Assembly: GCF_937941905.1 (NCBI RefSeq)
Contig: NZ_CALDGS010000094.1
Coordinates: 62,001-126,000 of the forward strand
Direction of reading: 5' to 3'
Origin: an uncultured Mycolicibacterium sp.
GTDB lineage: Bacteria; Actinomycetota; Actinomycetes; Mycobacteriales; Mycobacteriaceae
Length of the DNA stretch: 64,000 bases
The notes beneath the pieces were generated by a model, which was not told the DNA's origin, ran no database searches, and saw only the letters and a list, made by a program, of their open reading frames with translations. Below are positions 1 to 7,857 of this stretch, in pieces (position 1 is the stretch's first letter; each line of letters starts with the position of its first letter). Made by a program: the position numbers and the translations under genes.

Positions 1-618
1 GACGTGCGCTCGATGAGCCCGGTGGAGTGGGTGCGGTTCGCGGCCAACGCCGTCGGCACCCGGGTGCTCAAACGCACCGCCGCCGAGCCGATCATCCAGA
101 CCATCCTGGACAACCGGCAGGACAACGAGGAGGAGGGCAGCCTGTTCAACCGCGGCACCCAGCTGAAGATGTTCGAGGACCGCGAGGAGTACCTGCTCGC
201 CTCGGTGGCGCGCCGGCTGCAGGGCCGCAGCAAGGAGATGAGCGCGTTCGACGCGTTCAACGCGGTGCAGGACCACGTGCTGCACGCCGCGCGGGCGCAC
301 ATCGACCGGGTGGTGCTCGAGGCGTTCGTGGCCGGCATCGACGCCTGCCCCGCCGACGAGGCCGGCGACGACGAGGCGCGCCGCGTCCTGGGGATGGTCT
401 GCGACCTGTACGCGCTGTCGGTGATCGAGCAGGACCGGGCGTGGTTCATCGAGCACCGGTTCATCTCCACCGAGCGGGCCAAGGCGGTCACCCGGGGCGT
501 CAACGAGCGCTGCCGCACCCTGCGCCCGTACGCCGAGCTGCTCGTCGACGGCTTCGGCATCCCCGAACCGCTGCGCGACGTGCCGATGCTGCACCCGGAC
601 CGGATCGGCGCCGAATGA
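1..618 (+). CDS. Acyl-CoA oxidase/dehydrogenase, C-terminal part (5' end outside window)
   Basis: The frame is open from the first base, so only the last ~205 residues are present and the true start lies upstream. They resemble the all-helical C-terminal region of large FadE-type acyl-CoA dehydrogenases/oxidases. Segments such as IDRVVLEAFVAGIDAC, ALSVIEQDRAWFIEHRF and RAKAVTRGVNERCRTLRP recur in that family. The full enzyme would oxidise acyl-CoA at the alpha-beta bond with FAD in the cytoplasm. The FAD-binding core and catalytic Glu are not visible, so substrate and electron acceptor cannot be judged. The gene converges on the lipoprotein gene, with 4 bp between the stop codons. Confidence 0.8.
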   Translation, partial: DVRSMSPVEWVRFAANAVGTRVLKRTAAEPIIQTILDNRQDNEEEGSLFNRGTQLKMFEDREEYLLASVARRLQGRSKEMSAFDAFNAVQDHVLHAARAHIDRVVLEAFVAGIDACPADEAGDDEARRVLGMVCDLYALSVIEQDRAWFIEHRFISTERAKAVTRGVNERCRTLRPYAELLVDGFGIPEPLRDVPMLHPDRIGAE

Positions 619-622
619 CGGC

Positions 623-1114
623 TCAGCCCTCGGGCACCGGGTCGAGCGCGGTGAGCTCGCCGTGCTCGTCGAGGGTGTAGCGCACGGTCGCCAGCCCGGT
701 CGGGCAGCACAGCTCGTCGTCGCCCTGGCGCCACTGGAACTGCACCAGCGCGGCGTCGTCGGTGGCGCGCAGCGCGGTGAGGTAGGGCCGCGGCTCGGGA
801 GCCGCGGTGCCGACGAACCGGTCACCGGCGAAGAACAGCACCTGGGCCAGGCCGTCCTCGGTGGGCGGCAGCGGCGCGGCCTGCACCCAGTACAGCCGGC
901 AATCGCCGGTGTGGCCGCGGGCGGTCTCCTGCCAGGGCAGGGCGCCGTGGGCGCGTGGCAACCGCCCCAGCGCGGCGTTGACGGCCTGCTCGCCGGGGCC
1001 GTCGGCCGGGGTGCAGGTGTCGGGTTCGGACGGCGACGTGCCGGGCGGGCTCCAGCCGCAGCCGGCGAACACGCCGATCACCAGCACCGCAGTGATCAAC
1101 CGCAACGTCCGCAT
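623..1114 (-). CDS. LppP/LprE family lipoprotein
   Basis: A 163-residue exported lipoprotein. The N-terminus has basic residues, a hydrophobic stretch (residues 6-17) and a lipobox ending FAGC, so Cys19 would be lipidated after cleavage by LspA and the protein anchored outside the membrane. The mature part carries paired cysteines (CCPTG near residue 135) and resembles mycobacterial LppP/LprE proteins, whose function is not established. The ATG at 1114 places the signal peptide correctly. A perfect 8-bp-arm inverted repeat sits 9 bp upstream and may control this gene. Confidence 0.75.
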   Translation of the reverse strand: MRTLRLITAVLVIGVFAGCGWSPPGTSPSEPDTCTPADGPGEQAVNAALGRLPRAHGALPWQETARGHTGDCRLYWVQAAPLPPTEDGLAQVLFFAGDRFVGTAAPEPRPYLTALRATDDAALVQFQWRQGDDELCCPTGLATVRYTLDEHGELTALDPVPEG

Positions 1115-1122
1115 GCCTGAAG

Positions 1123-1147
1123 CTTACGGATATGACGTTTCCGTAAG
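1123..1147. promoter_or_regulatory. Inverted repeat, possible operator (lipoprotein / 1221 gene divergent region)
   Basis: CTTACGGA, 9-nt spacer, TCCGTAAG: perfect 8-bp arms in the 106-bp gap between divergent genes. Size and spacing fit a homodimeric repressor such as TetR or MarR. No regulator gene is adjacent, so the binding protein is unknown. Confidence 0.45.
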
Positions 1148-1220
1148 GTGTGCACCACGTGGCTGCGGTTCGCCCTCTAGGCTGGCTTCGGCAAACCATC
1201 GACGATGAAGGAGACCGCTC

Positions 1221-1586
1221 ATGGCGTGGTACCTGGCCCTGCAAGGACCGGCCCACACGAGCAACCAGGCGCTGATCTACGAGCTGCACGAGTCGGCGGA
1301 CATCGACAAGATCACCGAGGACATGGCGGCCGCCGCGACCATCGACCGGGTGGTGCAGATCCCGGCCGTGCTGCAGCACGTGAACAAGCAGGTGACGATC
1401 AACGTCCGGCCCGCGGCGTGGGCGGTGTGGAGCTTCTACGAGCTGAGCGAGGAGGAGCGCAAGAAGCTGCCGTCGGGCAACCCGCTGCTCGACGCGCTGG
1501 CCCAGGCGGCCGCCCGCCAGCAGCAGCTCCAGCAGCAGGGCCAGCCGGGGGCCGCGCAGCAGATCCCCGACATCTTCCGCCGCTGA
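1221..1586 (+). CDS. Conserved mycobacterial protein of unknown function
   Basis: A 121-residue soluble protein that I do not recognise as a named family. It has no signal peptide or membrane segment. Residues 1-90 look globular, rich in charged helices. The tail is a low-complexity Gln/Ala segment (QQQLQQQGQPGAAQQ) ending in IPDIFRR. AAGGAG at 1208-1213 is a good ribosome binding site for the ATG. A TAGGCT hexamer about 40 bp upstream could be the -10. The gene is monocistronic and ends at a strong hairpin terminator. No function is proposed. Confidence 0.7.
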   Translation: MAWYLALQGPAHTSNQALIYELHESADIDKITEDMAAAATIDRVVQIPAVLQHVNKQVTINVRPAAWAVWSFYELSEEERKKLPSGNPLLDALAQAAARQQQLQQQGQPGAAQQIPDIFRR

Positions 1587-1609
1587 GGCTGCCGCCGCCG
1601 AGGCGACGA

Positions 1610-1645
1610 CGGCCCACCCCGCACCGCCGGGTGCGGGGTGGGCCG
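1610..1645. terminator. Bidirectional hairpin terminator
   Basis: Perfect 15-bp stem with arms at 1610-1624 and 1631-1645, a 6-nt loop CGCCGG, followed by GTTTCC on the plus strand. It sits between the convergent 1221-1586 gene and the N-demethylase operon and could end transcripts from both sides. Confidence 0.75.
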
Positions 1646-1658
1646 TTTCCGTCGGCGC

Positions 1659-2720
1659 TCAGCTGCGCAGGTATTCCACCACCAGGTCGCGGTAGTCCTG
1701 GAAACCCTTGTAGGCGGCGATGTCCTCGGGCAGCTCCTCGACGATGGTGGCCAGTTGTGCGGCGTACTCCTCGACGGTGCGCACCTCCTGCAGCGACGCC
1801 ATGAAGGTGCGGATGTTGAACGTCACCGCACCGGTCATCGGCAGCCGCACGAAGTGCTCGAGTTCGATGCGGAACTGCACCTGCGACACGTCGCCGTCGC
1901 GCAGCGCGGTGGCGAGCTGGCTGCCCCAGTCCGGCAACCGTTCCAGGCTGATGTCGTAGGTGCGGGTCGGCGACGCCGACAGGTTCCAGTTCAGCCGGCG
2001 GTAGCACTGGTCCGGCGGCAGCCGTCGAAGGAACTGCTCGCCCCGGGCGGTCACCCCGCCGCCGTTCATCCGCGGCACCGGACCGTGGATCTCGTACATG
2101 TCCATACCGATGTCGAACGACGCGGCCCACGCCGCGGCGAAGGTGACCGCTCCGGCGTCGAAGTACAGCCGGCCGTCGCGTTCGATCACCAGCAGCAGGT
2201 CGTCGGGCACCTCGCCGGCCAGGAAGCACAGCGGCCCCTGCGGCAGGGTGGTGTCGTCACCCAGCACGAATTCCTGGTCGGTGCCGAGCAGGTCGTTGCG
2301 CCAATGGAATTCGTCGCCGTTCTCGTCGAGGTGCAGGAACTCCGGATAGGACAGCGACAGGTCGCGCAGGTAGTACAGCAGCAGGTCCCAGCAGGCCAGT
2401 TCCATCCCGGGCCGCACCTTGACCCGCTGCGGGTCGGTCTCCAACGCGTGGCGGCGCTCGGCCATGATCAGCGGGTACTCGGCCCCGCCCAGATCGACCA
2501 GGTGCCGGCCCCACTCCCCGGCCCGGGTGGTCTTGGGCACCCGGGCGGGCTCGACGTTGACCGAGTAGCGGAACGCGGTGAGGTCGTCGGGGAACGGCCA
2601 GGGCAACCGGGCGAGGTGGTCGACGGGCTGGTTCAGGTAGGCCGCGGCGGCCGGGGTGAGCTCGGCGGGGACGAGTTCGGCGGCCTTGGTCCGCATGTCG
2701 GCCAGGTAGGCGGTGGTCAT
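1659..2720 (-). CDS. Heme-dependent oxidative N-demethylase, catalytic subunit (DUF3445/HDOD alpha)
   Basis: A 353-residue protein of the DUF3445 family, in which a PAS-like fold binds heme and oxidatively demethylates secondary amines such as dimethylamine, releasing formaldehyde. Family-type segments seen include WPFPDD near residue 42, RPGMELACWDLLLYYLRDLSLSYPEF near 105-130 and FNIRTFMASLQEVRT near the C-terminus. The ATG at 2720 follows the reductase stop by 23 bp. It is the last gene of a three-gene operon with an FMN/2Fe-2S reductase and a DmmA-like subunit, which fits electron delivery from NAD(P)H to the heme. No folate-binding (GcvT-like) subunit is next to it, so formaldehyde handling is unclear. 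The true amine substrate is inferred only from the family. Confidence 0.75.
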   Translation of the reverse strand: MTTAYLADMRTKAAELVPAELTPAAAAYLNQPVDHLARLPWPFPDDLTAFRYSVNVEPARVPKTTRAGEWGRHLVDLGGAEYPLIMAERRHALETDPQRVKVRPGMELACWDLLLYYLRDLSLSYPEFLHLDENGDEFHWRNDLLGTDQEFVLGDDTTLPQGPLCFLAGEVPDDLLLVIERDGRLYFDAGAVTFAAAWAASFDIGMDMYEIHGPVPRMNGGGVTARGEQFLRRLPPDQCYRRLNWNLSASPTRTYDISLERLPDWGSQLATALRDGDVSQVQFRIELEHFVRLPMTGAVTFNIRTFMASLQEVRTVEEYAAQLATIVEELPEDIAAYKGFQDYRDLVVEYLRS

Positions 2721-2743
2721 GGTGTCCTTTCGGCGGTGGTGGC

Positions 2744-3745
2744 TCACAGATCCAGTTCGAGGTCGCACCCCCGGGACACGCAGCACAGCATGGCGTCGCC
2801 GGCCGCGCGTTCGTCCGCGGTGAGCACGAAGTCGCGGTGTTCGATCCGCCCGGAGCGCACCGGGATTCGGCATTCCCCGCACACGCCCTGGCGGCACAGG
2901 TTGTTGACCGCGACGCCCTCGTCGAGCAGCCGCTGCAGCAGTGACACGCCCGAGGGCACCTCGATGACCTGCCCGGTGGAGGCGATCCGGGCGGTGAACG
3001 GCTCGCCGGGGTCCTGTTCCGGGGCGGCGAAGCGTTCCAGGTGCACCCGTGCCTCCGGCCAGCCCGCCGCGCGGGCCAGCTCGGTGTAGGTCTCCAGCAT
3101 CGGGGCGGGGCCGCAGGCGTAGGCGTGGGTGCCCAGCGGCTGCGCCGCGAACCGCTCGGCGATCAGCGCCCGGGTCTCCGGGATGCCGGTGACCTCGAAC
3201 AGCTCGATGCCGGGCCGGCGGGCCAGCTCGCGCAGCTCCTCGACGTGGGCGTCGTGGCCGGGCCGGTAGGAGTAGATGATCTCGGCGGTGCCGCGGGCGC
3301 GGGCGATGGCGCGCGCGTGCGACAGGATCGGGGTGACCCCGATGCCGCCGGCGACGAGCAGGGCGTGGCGCTGGCCGGCCACCGGCGGGAAGTGGCAGCG
3401 CGGCCCCTCGACCTCGAGGGTGGCCCCGACGGTGAGGTTCTCGTGCAGCCACACCGAGCCGCCGCCGCCGTCCGGGACGCGCAGCACCGAGATCTCGTAG
3501 GCGACCGGGTTGAGGTCGGCACCGGTGAGCGAGTAGGCGTTTCGCTTCTCCCCGGCGGTGACGACGAGGTGGCTGCCGGGCTGGTAGGGGGCCAGCACCG
3601 CGCCGTCCGGATCGGCCAGCGTGATGTGCAGGACGTCGCCGGCGAGCCGCTCGAGGGCGACCACCGTCAGCGGGCGGGGTCCGGTGGTGTAGGCCGGGTG
3701 CAGGTGGCCGGGGAACCGGGCGGGTGCGGTGTCGACGACGGTCAT
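2744..3745 (-). CDS. PDR/VanB-type oxidoreductase (FMN, NAD(P)H and 2Fe-2S domains), N-demethylase electron donor
   Basis: A 333-residue phthalate-dioxygenase-reductase type protein. It has an N-terminal flavin-binding barrel (RNAYSLTG near residue 69), a nucleotide-binding domain (LLVAGGIGVTPILSHARAI near 130, then YACGPAPML near 220) and a C-terminal plant-type ferredoxin with the 2Fe-2S motif CRQGVCGEC plus a distal Cys (MLCCVS). It should pass electrons from NAD(P)H through flavin and the cluster to the heme subunit encoded 23 bp downstream. Its ATG overlaps the stop of the preceding gene by 4 bp, so translation is coupled. Confidence 0.85.
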   Translation of the reverse strand: MTVVDTAPARFPGHLHPAYTTGPRPLTVVALERLAGDVLHITLADPDGAVLAPYQPGSHLVVTAGEKRNAYSLTGADLNPVAYEISVLRVPDGGGGSVWLHENLTVGATLEVEGPRCHFPPVAGQRHALLVAGGIGVTPILSHARAIARARGTAEIIYSYRPGHDAHVEELRELARRPGIELFEVTGIPETRALIAERFAAQPLGTHAYACGPAPMLETYTELARAAGWPEARVHLERFAAPEQDPGEPFTARIASTGQVIEVPSGVSLLQRLLDEGVAVNNLCRQGVCGECRIPVRSGRIEHRDFVLTADERAAGDAMLCCVSRGCDLELDL

Positions 3746-4290
3746 TCGGCGAGCTCCCGGGCGCGGGCGTCGGAGGCGAGGAAGCTGCCGAGCGCGGCGG
3801 CGAAGTGGTGGTGGATCTCCAGCGTGCGGCCGCAGCCCGGGCAGGGGGTCTCGTCGCCGGGGCCGGCCTCGACGCGGTAGGTGCCCCGGCAGTGGGCGCA
3901 GTAGATCGGGGCGTCGTCGGTGTGCACGACGAAGGCGGACAGCTCGGCCGGGATGGCGCCGTGGTCGCGGGCGGCGGTCAGGGCGCGCAGCACGTCGTAC
4001 TGGCCGCCGACGACCATGATGCGCACCCCGGTGCGCAGCCGGTCCAGGGCGTCGGCGAGTGCGGCCCGGTCGGTGCCGGAGGTCATCGAGTCGAGGGTGA
4101 GCAGCCGGGTGGGCCCGCTCGCCTCGGCCTGCCGCACCCAGTCGGCGGCGACGTCGGCGACGCCGGGCGCCGAGCCGACGGCGACGACGAGGAACGACGC
4201 CGCGGCGGTGTCGACCGGGTCGGGGGCCGACGGCCAACTCGGCAGCGAGGGGATCTGGGGCGGAACAACTTCCGGCGCGGCGGCGGTCAT
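3742..4290 (-). CDS. DmmA-like subunit of dimethylamine monooxygenase / N-demethylase
   Basis: A 182-residue protein, first gene of the N-demethylase operon. The middle part (FLVVAVGSAPGVADVAADWV, then IMVVGGQYDVLRAL) looks like an alternating alpha/beta fold. The C-terminus has a zinc ribbon with CAHC and CPGC pairs followed by LEIHHHF, as in the DmmA family. Its exact role in the complex is not settled. The ATG at 4290 is preceded by a strong GGAGGAG site. An upstream in-frame extension lacks such a site and is not used. A ~300-nt leader upstream may be structured. Confidence 0.7.
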   Translation of the reverse strand: MTAAAPEVVPPQIPSLPSWPSAPDPVDTAAASFLVVAVGSAPGVADVAADWVRQAEASGPTRLLTLDSMTSGTDRAALADALDRLRTGVRIMVVGGQYDVLRALTAARDHGAIPAELSAFVVHTDDAPIYCAHCRGTYRVEAGPGDETPCPGCGRTLEIHHHFAAALGSFLASDARARELAE

Positions 4291-4454
4291 ACCGCTCCTC
4301 CGGTGCACAACACGGTCATGGCCTGTCACTCCTTCCGTGACTGACGAGAGACGAGAGGCGCAGTCCGGCAACGGATGCCGGTGAACACCGCGCGCGGTCA
4401 CCCGGTTGAGGGCATGGGCAATCCAGCGGTGGTCACACGTGCTCCCGAAGACGG

Positions 4455-4520
4455 TTCATCCGCAGCGGGTTTCGTTCACGCCTGAACCACTGCGGCAAAG
4501 CTCTCCTGCGTGAACAATAT
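4455..4520 (-). promoter_or_regulatory. Candidate structured leader RNA of the N-demethylase operon
   Basis: In the minus-strand transcript GTTCACGC (4508-4515) pairs perfectly with GCGTGAAC (4474-4481) around a 26-nt loop. Part of that loop, CCGCAGTGG (4487-4495), can instead pair with the segment just downstream (4460-4468), giving a pseudoknot or two mutually exclusive folds. It lies about 170 nt before the first start codon. This looks like an attenuator or riboswitch, but I cannot match it to a known class. Confidence 0.35.
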
Positions 4521-4953
4521 TTACTGCCGGTGGACTCCGATCAGGCTTCCGCCGCGTAAAAAGTAGGTAACCAGTGTTGCGGAAACGCGATACCGTTCTC
4601 CCCCAACCCTTCCGCCGACACCGCCGCCGTCCGGCGGCCCCCGTTTCCCCCGCAGGACGTGCGGCGGGATCGGGGCCGGGTTTCCCGATCGCGTTTCCAC
4701 CGCCGGGTCGGCGGTGTTCTTCGCCTCGATGCCGCGCCGGACCGGCCTGCCGTTGCGGATGCGGTCGGTCGACATCGACACGGCCCGCTCGGCGGCCCGG
4801 CGCGACCCCGTCATCGAGTGCACGGGGTGCGGCTCCACCGACCCGAAGGTGGCCGGGCGCATCCGCGCGCCGCGGGCCGGGGCGTCCGGCCCGGCGCTTC
4901 GGTCCACCGCCACGACGAGCGGGAGGGGATGTTCGGCCGGCCCGCCCCGGCGA
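4521..4953. other. Intergenic stretch without a recognised gene
   Basis: Between the possible leader and the tRNA-Asn terminator I see no convincing gene. The AT-richer 4515-4575 part could hold the promoter of the N-demethylase operon (minus strand). Open frames crossing this stretch on both strands run into the tRNA or its terminator and show no protein-like character. Confidence 0.5.
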
Positions 4954-4983
4954 CAAAAAATGCGGGCCCGGACGGACCCGCAT
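4954..4983 (-). terminator. Rho-independent terminator of tRNA-Asn
   Basis: On the minus strand a 10-bp stem starting ATGCGGG, with one G-U pair and loop GTCC, is followed directly by six T residues. It lies 15 bp downstream of the tRNA. Confidence 0.85.
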
Positions 4984-4997
4984 CGGAAAAATCCCTG

Positions 4998-5070
<73 letters not shown>

Positions 5071-5219
5071 CTGCTCGGTGCCCCGCGGGTCATCCCCGCG
5101 AGCCTGCATGACTCTAGCGCATGGGGGGTGGTCGATGCCAAATCGGCTCCCGCAACGCCACACCCGTGCCAGGTGAGGCAGGATGGACAACACACCGCTG
5201 TCGTCCGTGGAGGGGTTTC

Positions 5220-5474
5220 GTGATCGGATACGTCTTCGTGCTGGGCGTGGGCTATGTCCTGGGTACCAAGGCGGGCCGGCAGCGCTACGAACAGCTCGTC
5301 GGCACCTACCGGGCGCTGACCGAGAGCCCCGCGGCCCGCGCCGTGATCGACGCCGGGCGGCGCAAGCTGGCCGAGAAGATCTCCCCCGAGCGCCGGATGA
5401 TCGACATCACCCCGATCGACAGTGAGACGGCCGTGCTGCACCCGGAGCCCGCCCCGGAGCAGGACCGGCGCTAA
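5220..5474 (+). CDS. Small conserved protein (Rv2342-like position)
   Basis: An 84-residue protein starting at GTG 5220 behind GGAGGGG. The N-terminus (IGYVFVLGVGYVLGTKAGR) is hydrophobic with a GxxxG-like pattern followed by a basic patch, suggesting membrane association. The remainder is charged (YEQLVGTYRALTESPAARAVIDAGRRKLAEKISPERR). Similar short YtxH-like proteins occur in actinobacteria, but no function is known. It ends at a GC-rich palindrome. Confidence 0.7.
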   Translation: MIGYVFVLGVGYVLGTKAGRQRYEQLVGTYRALTESPAARAVIDAGRRKLAEKISPERRMIDITPIDSETAVLHPEPAPEQDRR

Positions 5475-5492
5475 AGGGCCGCAGCAACGAAA

Positions 5493-5516
5493 CGGGGCGC
5501 CCCGCGGGGCGCCCCG
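5493..5516. terminator. GC-rich palindrome between convergent genes
   Basis: Two tandem copies of CGGGGCGCCCCG, itself palindromic, form a 24-bp perfect inverted repeat between the 5220 gene and the secreted-protein gene. No T tract follows, so it is a likely but not classical terminator. Confidence 0.55.
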
Positions 5517-5534
5517 ACTGCCGTTGCGTCCTGC

Positions 5535-5855
5535 TCAGCCGATGGACTGGGTCCAGGTGGTGCCGGGCAGCAGCGGCCCGGTGACCACGCCGACGCCGCC
5601 ACCGGGCTTGGAGCCCGACGCCGGCCCGTAGACCCCGAAGTCCGGGGTGCCGGCCAACACCGGCGAGCCGTTCGAGTAGGACAGGCACTTGCCGTCCTCC
5701 TTGTTGCCGAACCAGGCCAGGCACTTCGGCCCGGCGGCCAGGTCGGGCACGGCCTGCGCCGTCGCGGTCGCGAACAGCATCGGCGCCGCCGCCGAGGCGA
5801 CGGCCAGCGCGCCGGCGGCGACCAGCCGCCGGGTCCGGATGTTCGAAAATGCCAC
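5535..5855 (-). CDS. Secreted mycobacterial protein of unknown function
   Basis: A 106-residue protein with a Sec-type signal peptide: basic RTRR, a hydrophobic stretch through ATATAQA, cleavage predicted near AQA-VPD around residue 35. The mature part of ~70 residues has two cysteines (KCLAWFGNKEDGKC), probably a disulfide, and a Gly/Pro-rich tail. GTG 5855 is chosen because GAGGAAGG lies at good distance. An in-frame ATG at 5903 would add 16 residues in front of the signal peptide. I do not know a function. Confidence 0.7.
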   Translation of the reverse strand: MAFSNIRTRRLVAAGALAVASAAAPMLFATATAQAVPDLAAGPKCLAWFGNKEDGKCLSYSNGSPVLAGTPDFGVYGPASGSKPGGGVGVVTGPLLPGTTWTQSIG

Positions 5856-5922
5856 CGGTGTGCCTTCCTCGATCACGTCTGCGGTCCCCGACTGCAGGTC
5901 CACCTTAACCCCCGCCCGGAAA

Positions 5923-7845
5923 TCACGCAGTCATGTCGTCGCCGACGGCCTGCTCGAGCAGGCTGCGCCGGTAGGCCTCCATGGCCACCAGGTCGCCGAA
6001 CAGGGCGTGGTACTCGTCGGCCTGGTCGACCGGTGACATGCGCTGCAGCTTGGACTTCACCTCGGCGATCTGGCGGCCCACCCACACCGCCTGCAACCGG
6101 GCCAGCACCCCGGTGACGTAGCGCGGCAGCTTCTCCTCGGTGTCGATGTTGATGGGTTCCACGCCGAGCTCGGTGACCAGCGCGGCGGCGGCCGGGCCGG
6201 CGGCCTGCGCCCGCACCGCCTCGATCCACTCCGCCCCGCTCAGCCCGGCCGCGGTGCCGCCGGCGGCGACGATCGCGGCGTGCACGGCCGCGTAGGCCGG
6301 GTGGGTGAAGTTGTCGGTGGTCAGCGCGTCGAACACCGGCCCGGCCAGCGCCGGGTACTGCAGCGCGGCCTTGAGCGACTCGCGCTGCGGCCACAGCGTG
6401 GGGTCGTTGGGGTCGGGCCGCTGCGGCGCGGGCTCGCCGGTGCGGGCCGCCCCCTCCGGCCGGGCGGCCCCGTTGCGCCGCCCGCCGGCGCGGCCGCCGG
6501 CCCGTCCGTCCACGCGGGCGGCCTCCTCCCGCACCCGGGCCACCACCTGCGACTCGGCCGCCCAGCCGACCCAGCCGGCCAGCCGGCGGGCGTACTCGTC
6601 GCGCAGCATCGGGTCCTTGATCCTGGCGACCATCGGCACGCACCGGCGCAGCGCGGCCACCCGCCCCTCGGCGGAGTCCAGGTCGTGCTCCTCCAGCGCG
6701 GTGCGGATGACGAACTCGAACAGCGGGGTGCGCCGGGCCACCAGATCGCGCAGTGCGACGTCGCCGTGCGCCAGCCGCAGGTCGCACGGATCCATGCCGT
6801 CGGCGGCGACCGCGACGTACGACTGGCCCGCCAGCTTCTGCTCGCCCTCGAAGGCCTTGACCGCGGCGGCCCGGCCGGCGGCGTCGCCGTCGAAGACGTA
6901 GATCAGCTCGCCCCGGAAGAAGTTGTCGTCCATCATCAGCCGGCGCAGCAGCGCCAGGTGCTCCTCGCCGAACGCGGTGCCGCAGGCGGCCACCGCGGTG
7001 GTCACCCCGGCCAGGTGCATCGCCATCACGTCGGTGTAGCCCTCCACCACCACCGCCTGGTGCGACTTGGCGATGTCGCGCTTGGCCAGGTCCAGGCCGA
7101 ACAGCACCTGGGACTTGCGGTACAGCACGGTCTCCGGGGTGTTGACGTACTTGGCCTGGTTCGGGTCGTCGTCGAACAGCCGGCGCGCCCCGAAACCGAT
7201 CACCTCGCCCGACGACATCCGGATCGGCCAGAGCAGCCGGCGGTGGAACCGGTCGATGGGGCCGTGCCGGCCCTCCCGGCTCAGCCCGGCGGCCTCGAGC
7301 TCCTTGAACTCGAAGCCCTTGCGCAGCAGGTGCTTGGTCAGGGTGTCCCACCCGGACGGGGCGTACCCGCAGCCGAACCGGGCGGCGGCCGCGGCGTCGA
7401 AGTTGCGGTCCAGCAGGAACTGCCGGGCCGGGGCGGCCTCCTCGGACTGCAGCGCCTCGGCGTAGAACTCGGCGGCCGCGGCGTTGGCGGCCAGCAGCCG
7501 GCTGCGGCTGCCGCGGTCGCGCTGCACCCGGCTCGGCGCGCCGGTGTAGGTGACGGTGTAGCCGATCCGGTCGGCGAGCAGCTCCACGGCCTCGACGAAG
7601 CTGACGTGCTCGATCTTCTGGATGAAGGCGTACACGTCGCCGCCCTCGCCGCAGCCGAAGCAGTGGAAGTGCCCGTGGTTGGGGCGGACGTGGAACGACG
7701 GGGTCTTCTCGTCGTGGAACGGGCACAGGCCCTTCAGCGAGTCCGCGCCCGCGCGGCGCAGCTGCACGTAGTCGCCGACGACGTCCTCGATGCGGACACG
7801 TTCCCGGATGGCGGCGATGTCTCGATCAGCAATCCGGCCGGCCAC
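5923..7845 (-). CDS. dnaG: DNA primase
   Basis: A 640-residue bacterial primase that makes RNA primers at replication forks. The N-terminal zinc-binding domain has Cys41, His44, Cys62 and Cys65 (CPFH...HCFGC). The TOPRIM catalytic domain includes VVVEGYTDVMA and the acidic YVFDGDAAG. The C-terminal third should bind DnaB helicase and is preceded by a Gly/Arg-rich linker (about residues 435-465). The GTG start at 7845 is supported by a TAGACT -10 element six bases upstream, so the transcript is probably leaderless. Confidence 0.97.
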   Translation of the reverse strand: MAGRIADRDIAAIRERVRIEDVVGDYVQLRRAGADSLKGLCPFHDEKTPSFHVRPNHGHFHCFGCGEGGDVYAFIQKIEHVSFVEAVELLADRIGYTVTYTGAPSRVQRDRGSRSRLLAANAAAAEFYAEALQSEEAAPARQFLLDRNFDAAAAARFGCGYAPSGWDTLTKHLLRKGFEFKELEAAGLSREGRHGPIDRFHRRLLWPIRMSSGEVIGFGARRLFDDDPNQAKYVNTPETVLYRKSQVLFGLDLAKRDIAKSHQAVVVEGYTDVMAMHLAGVTTAVAACGTAFGEEHLALLRRLMMDDNFFRGELIYVFDGDAAGRAAAVKAFEGEQKLAGQSYVAVAADGMDPCDLRLAHGDVALRDLVARRTPLFEFVIRTALEEHDLDSAEGRVAALRRCVPMVARIKDPMLRDEYARRLAGWVGWAAESQVVARVREEAARVDGRAGGRAGGRRNGAARPEGAARTGEPAPQRPDPNDPTLWPQRESLKAALQYPALAGPVFDALTTDNFTHPAYAAVHAAIVAAGGTAAGLSGAEWIEAVRAQAAGPAAAALVTELGVEPINIDTEEKLPRYVTGVLARLQAVWVGRQIAEVKSKLQRMSPVDQADEYHALFGDLVAMEAYRRSLLEQAVGDDMTA

Positions 7846-7857
7846 CGGCCCAGTCTA
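7846..7857 (-). promoter_or_regulatory. Leaderless promoter (-10) of dnaG
   Basis: TAGACT on the minus strand, six bases before the GTG start, overlaps the TAG stop of dgt. This is the spacing seen for leaderless mycobacterial mRNAs. dnaG could therefore be transcribed separately from dgt. Confidence 0.55.

Noticed and set aside
4474..4515. Glycine riboswitch upstream of the N-demethylase operon (GGAGAG present)
   Set aside because: The second conserved element (CCGAAGG and the following expression-platform signature) is missing, so only an unclassified structure is claimed.
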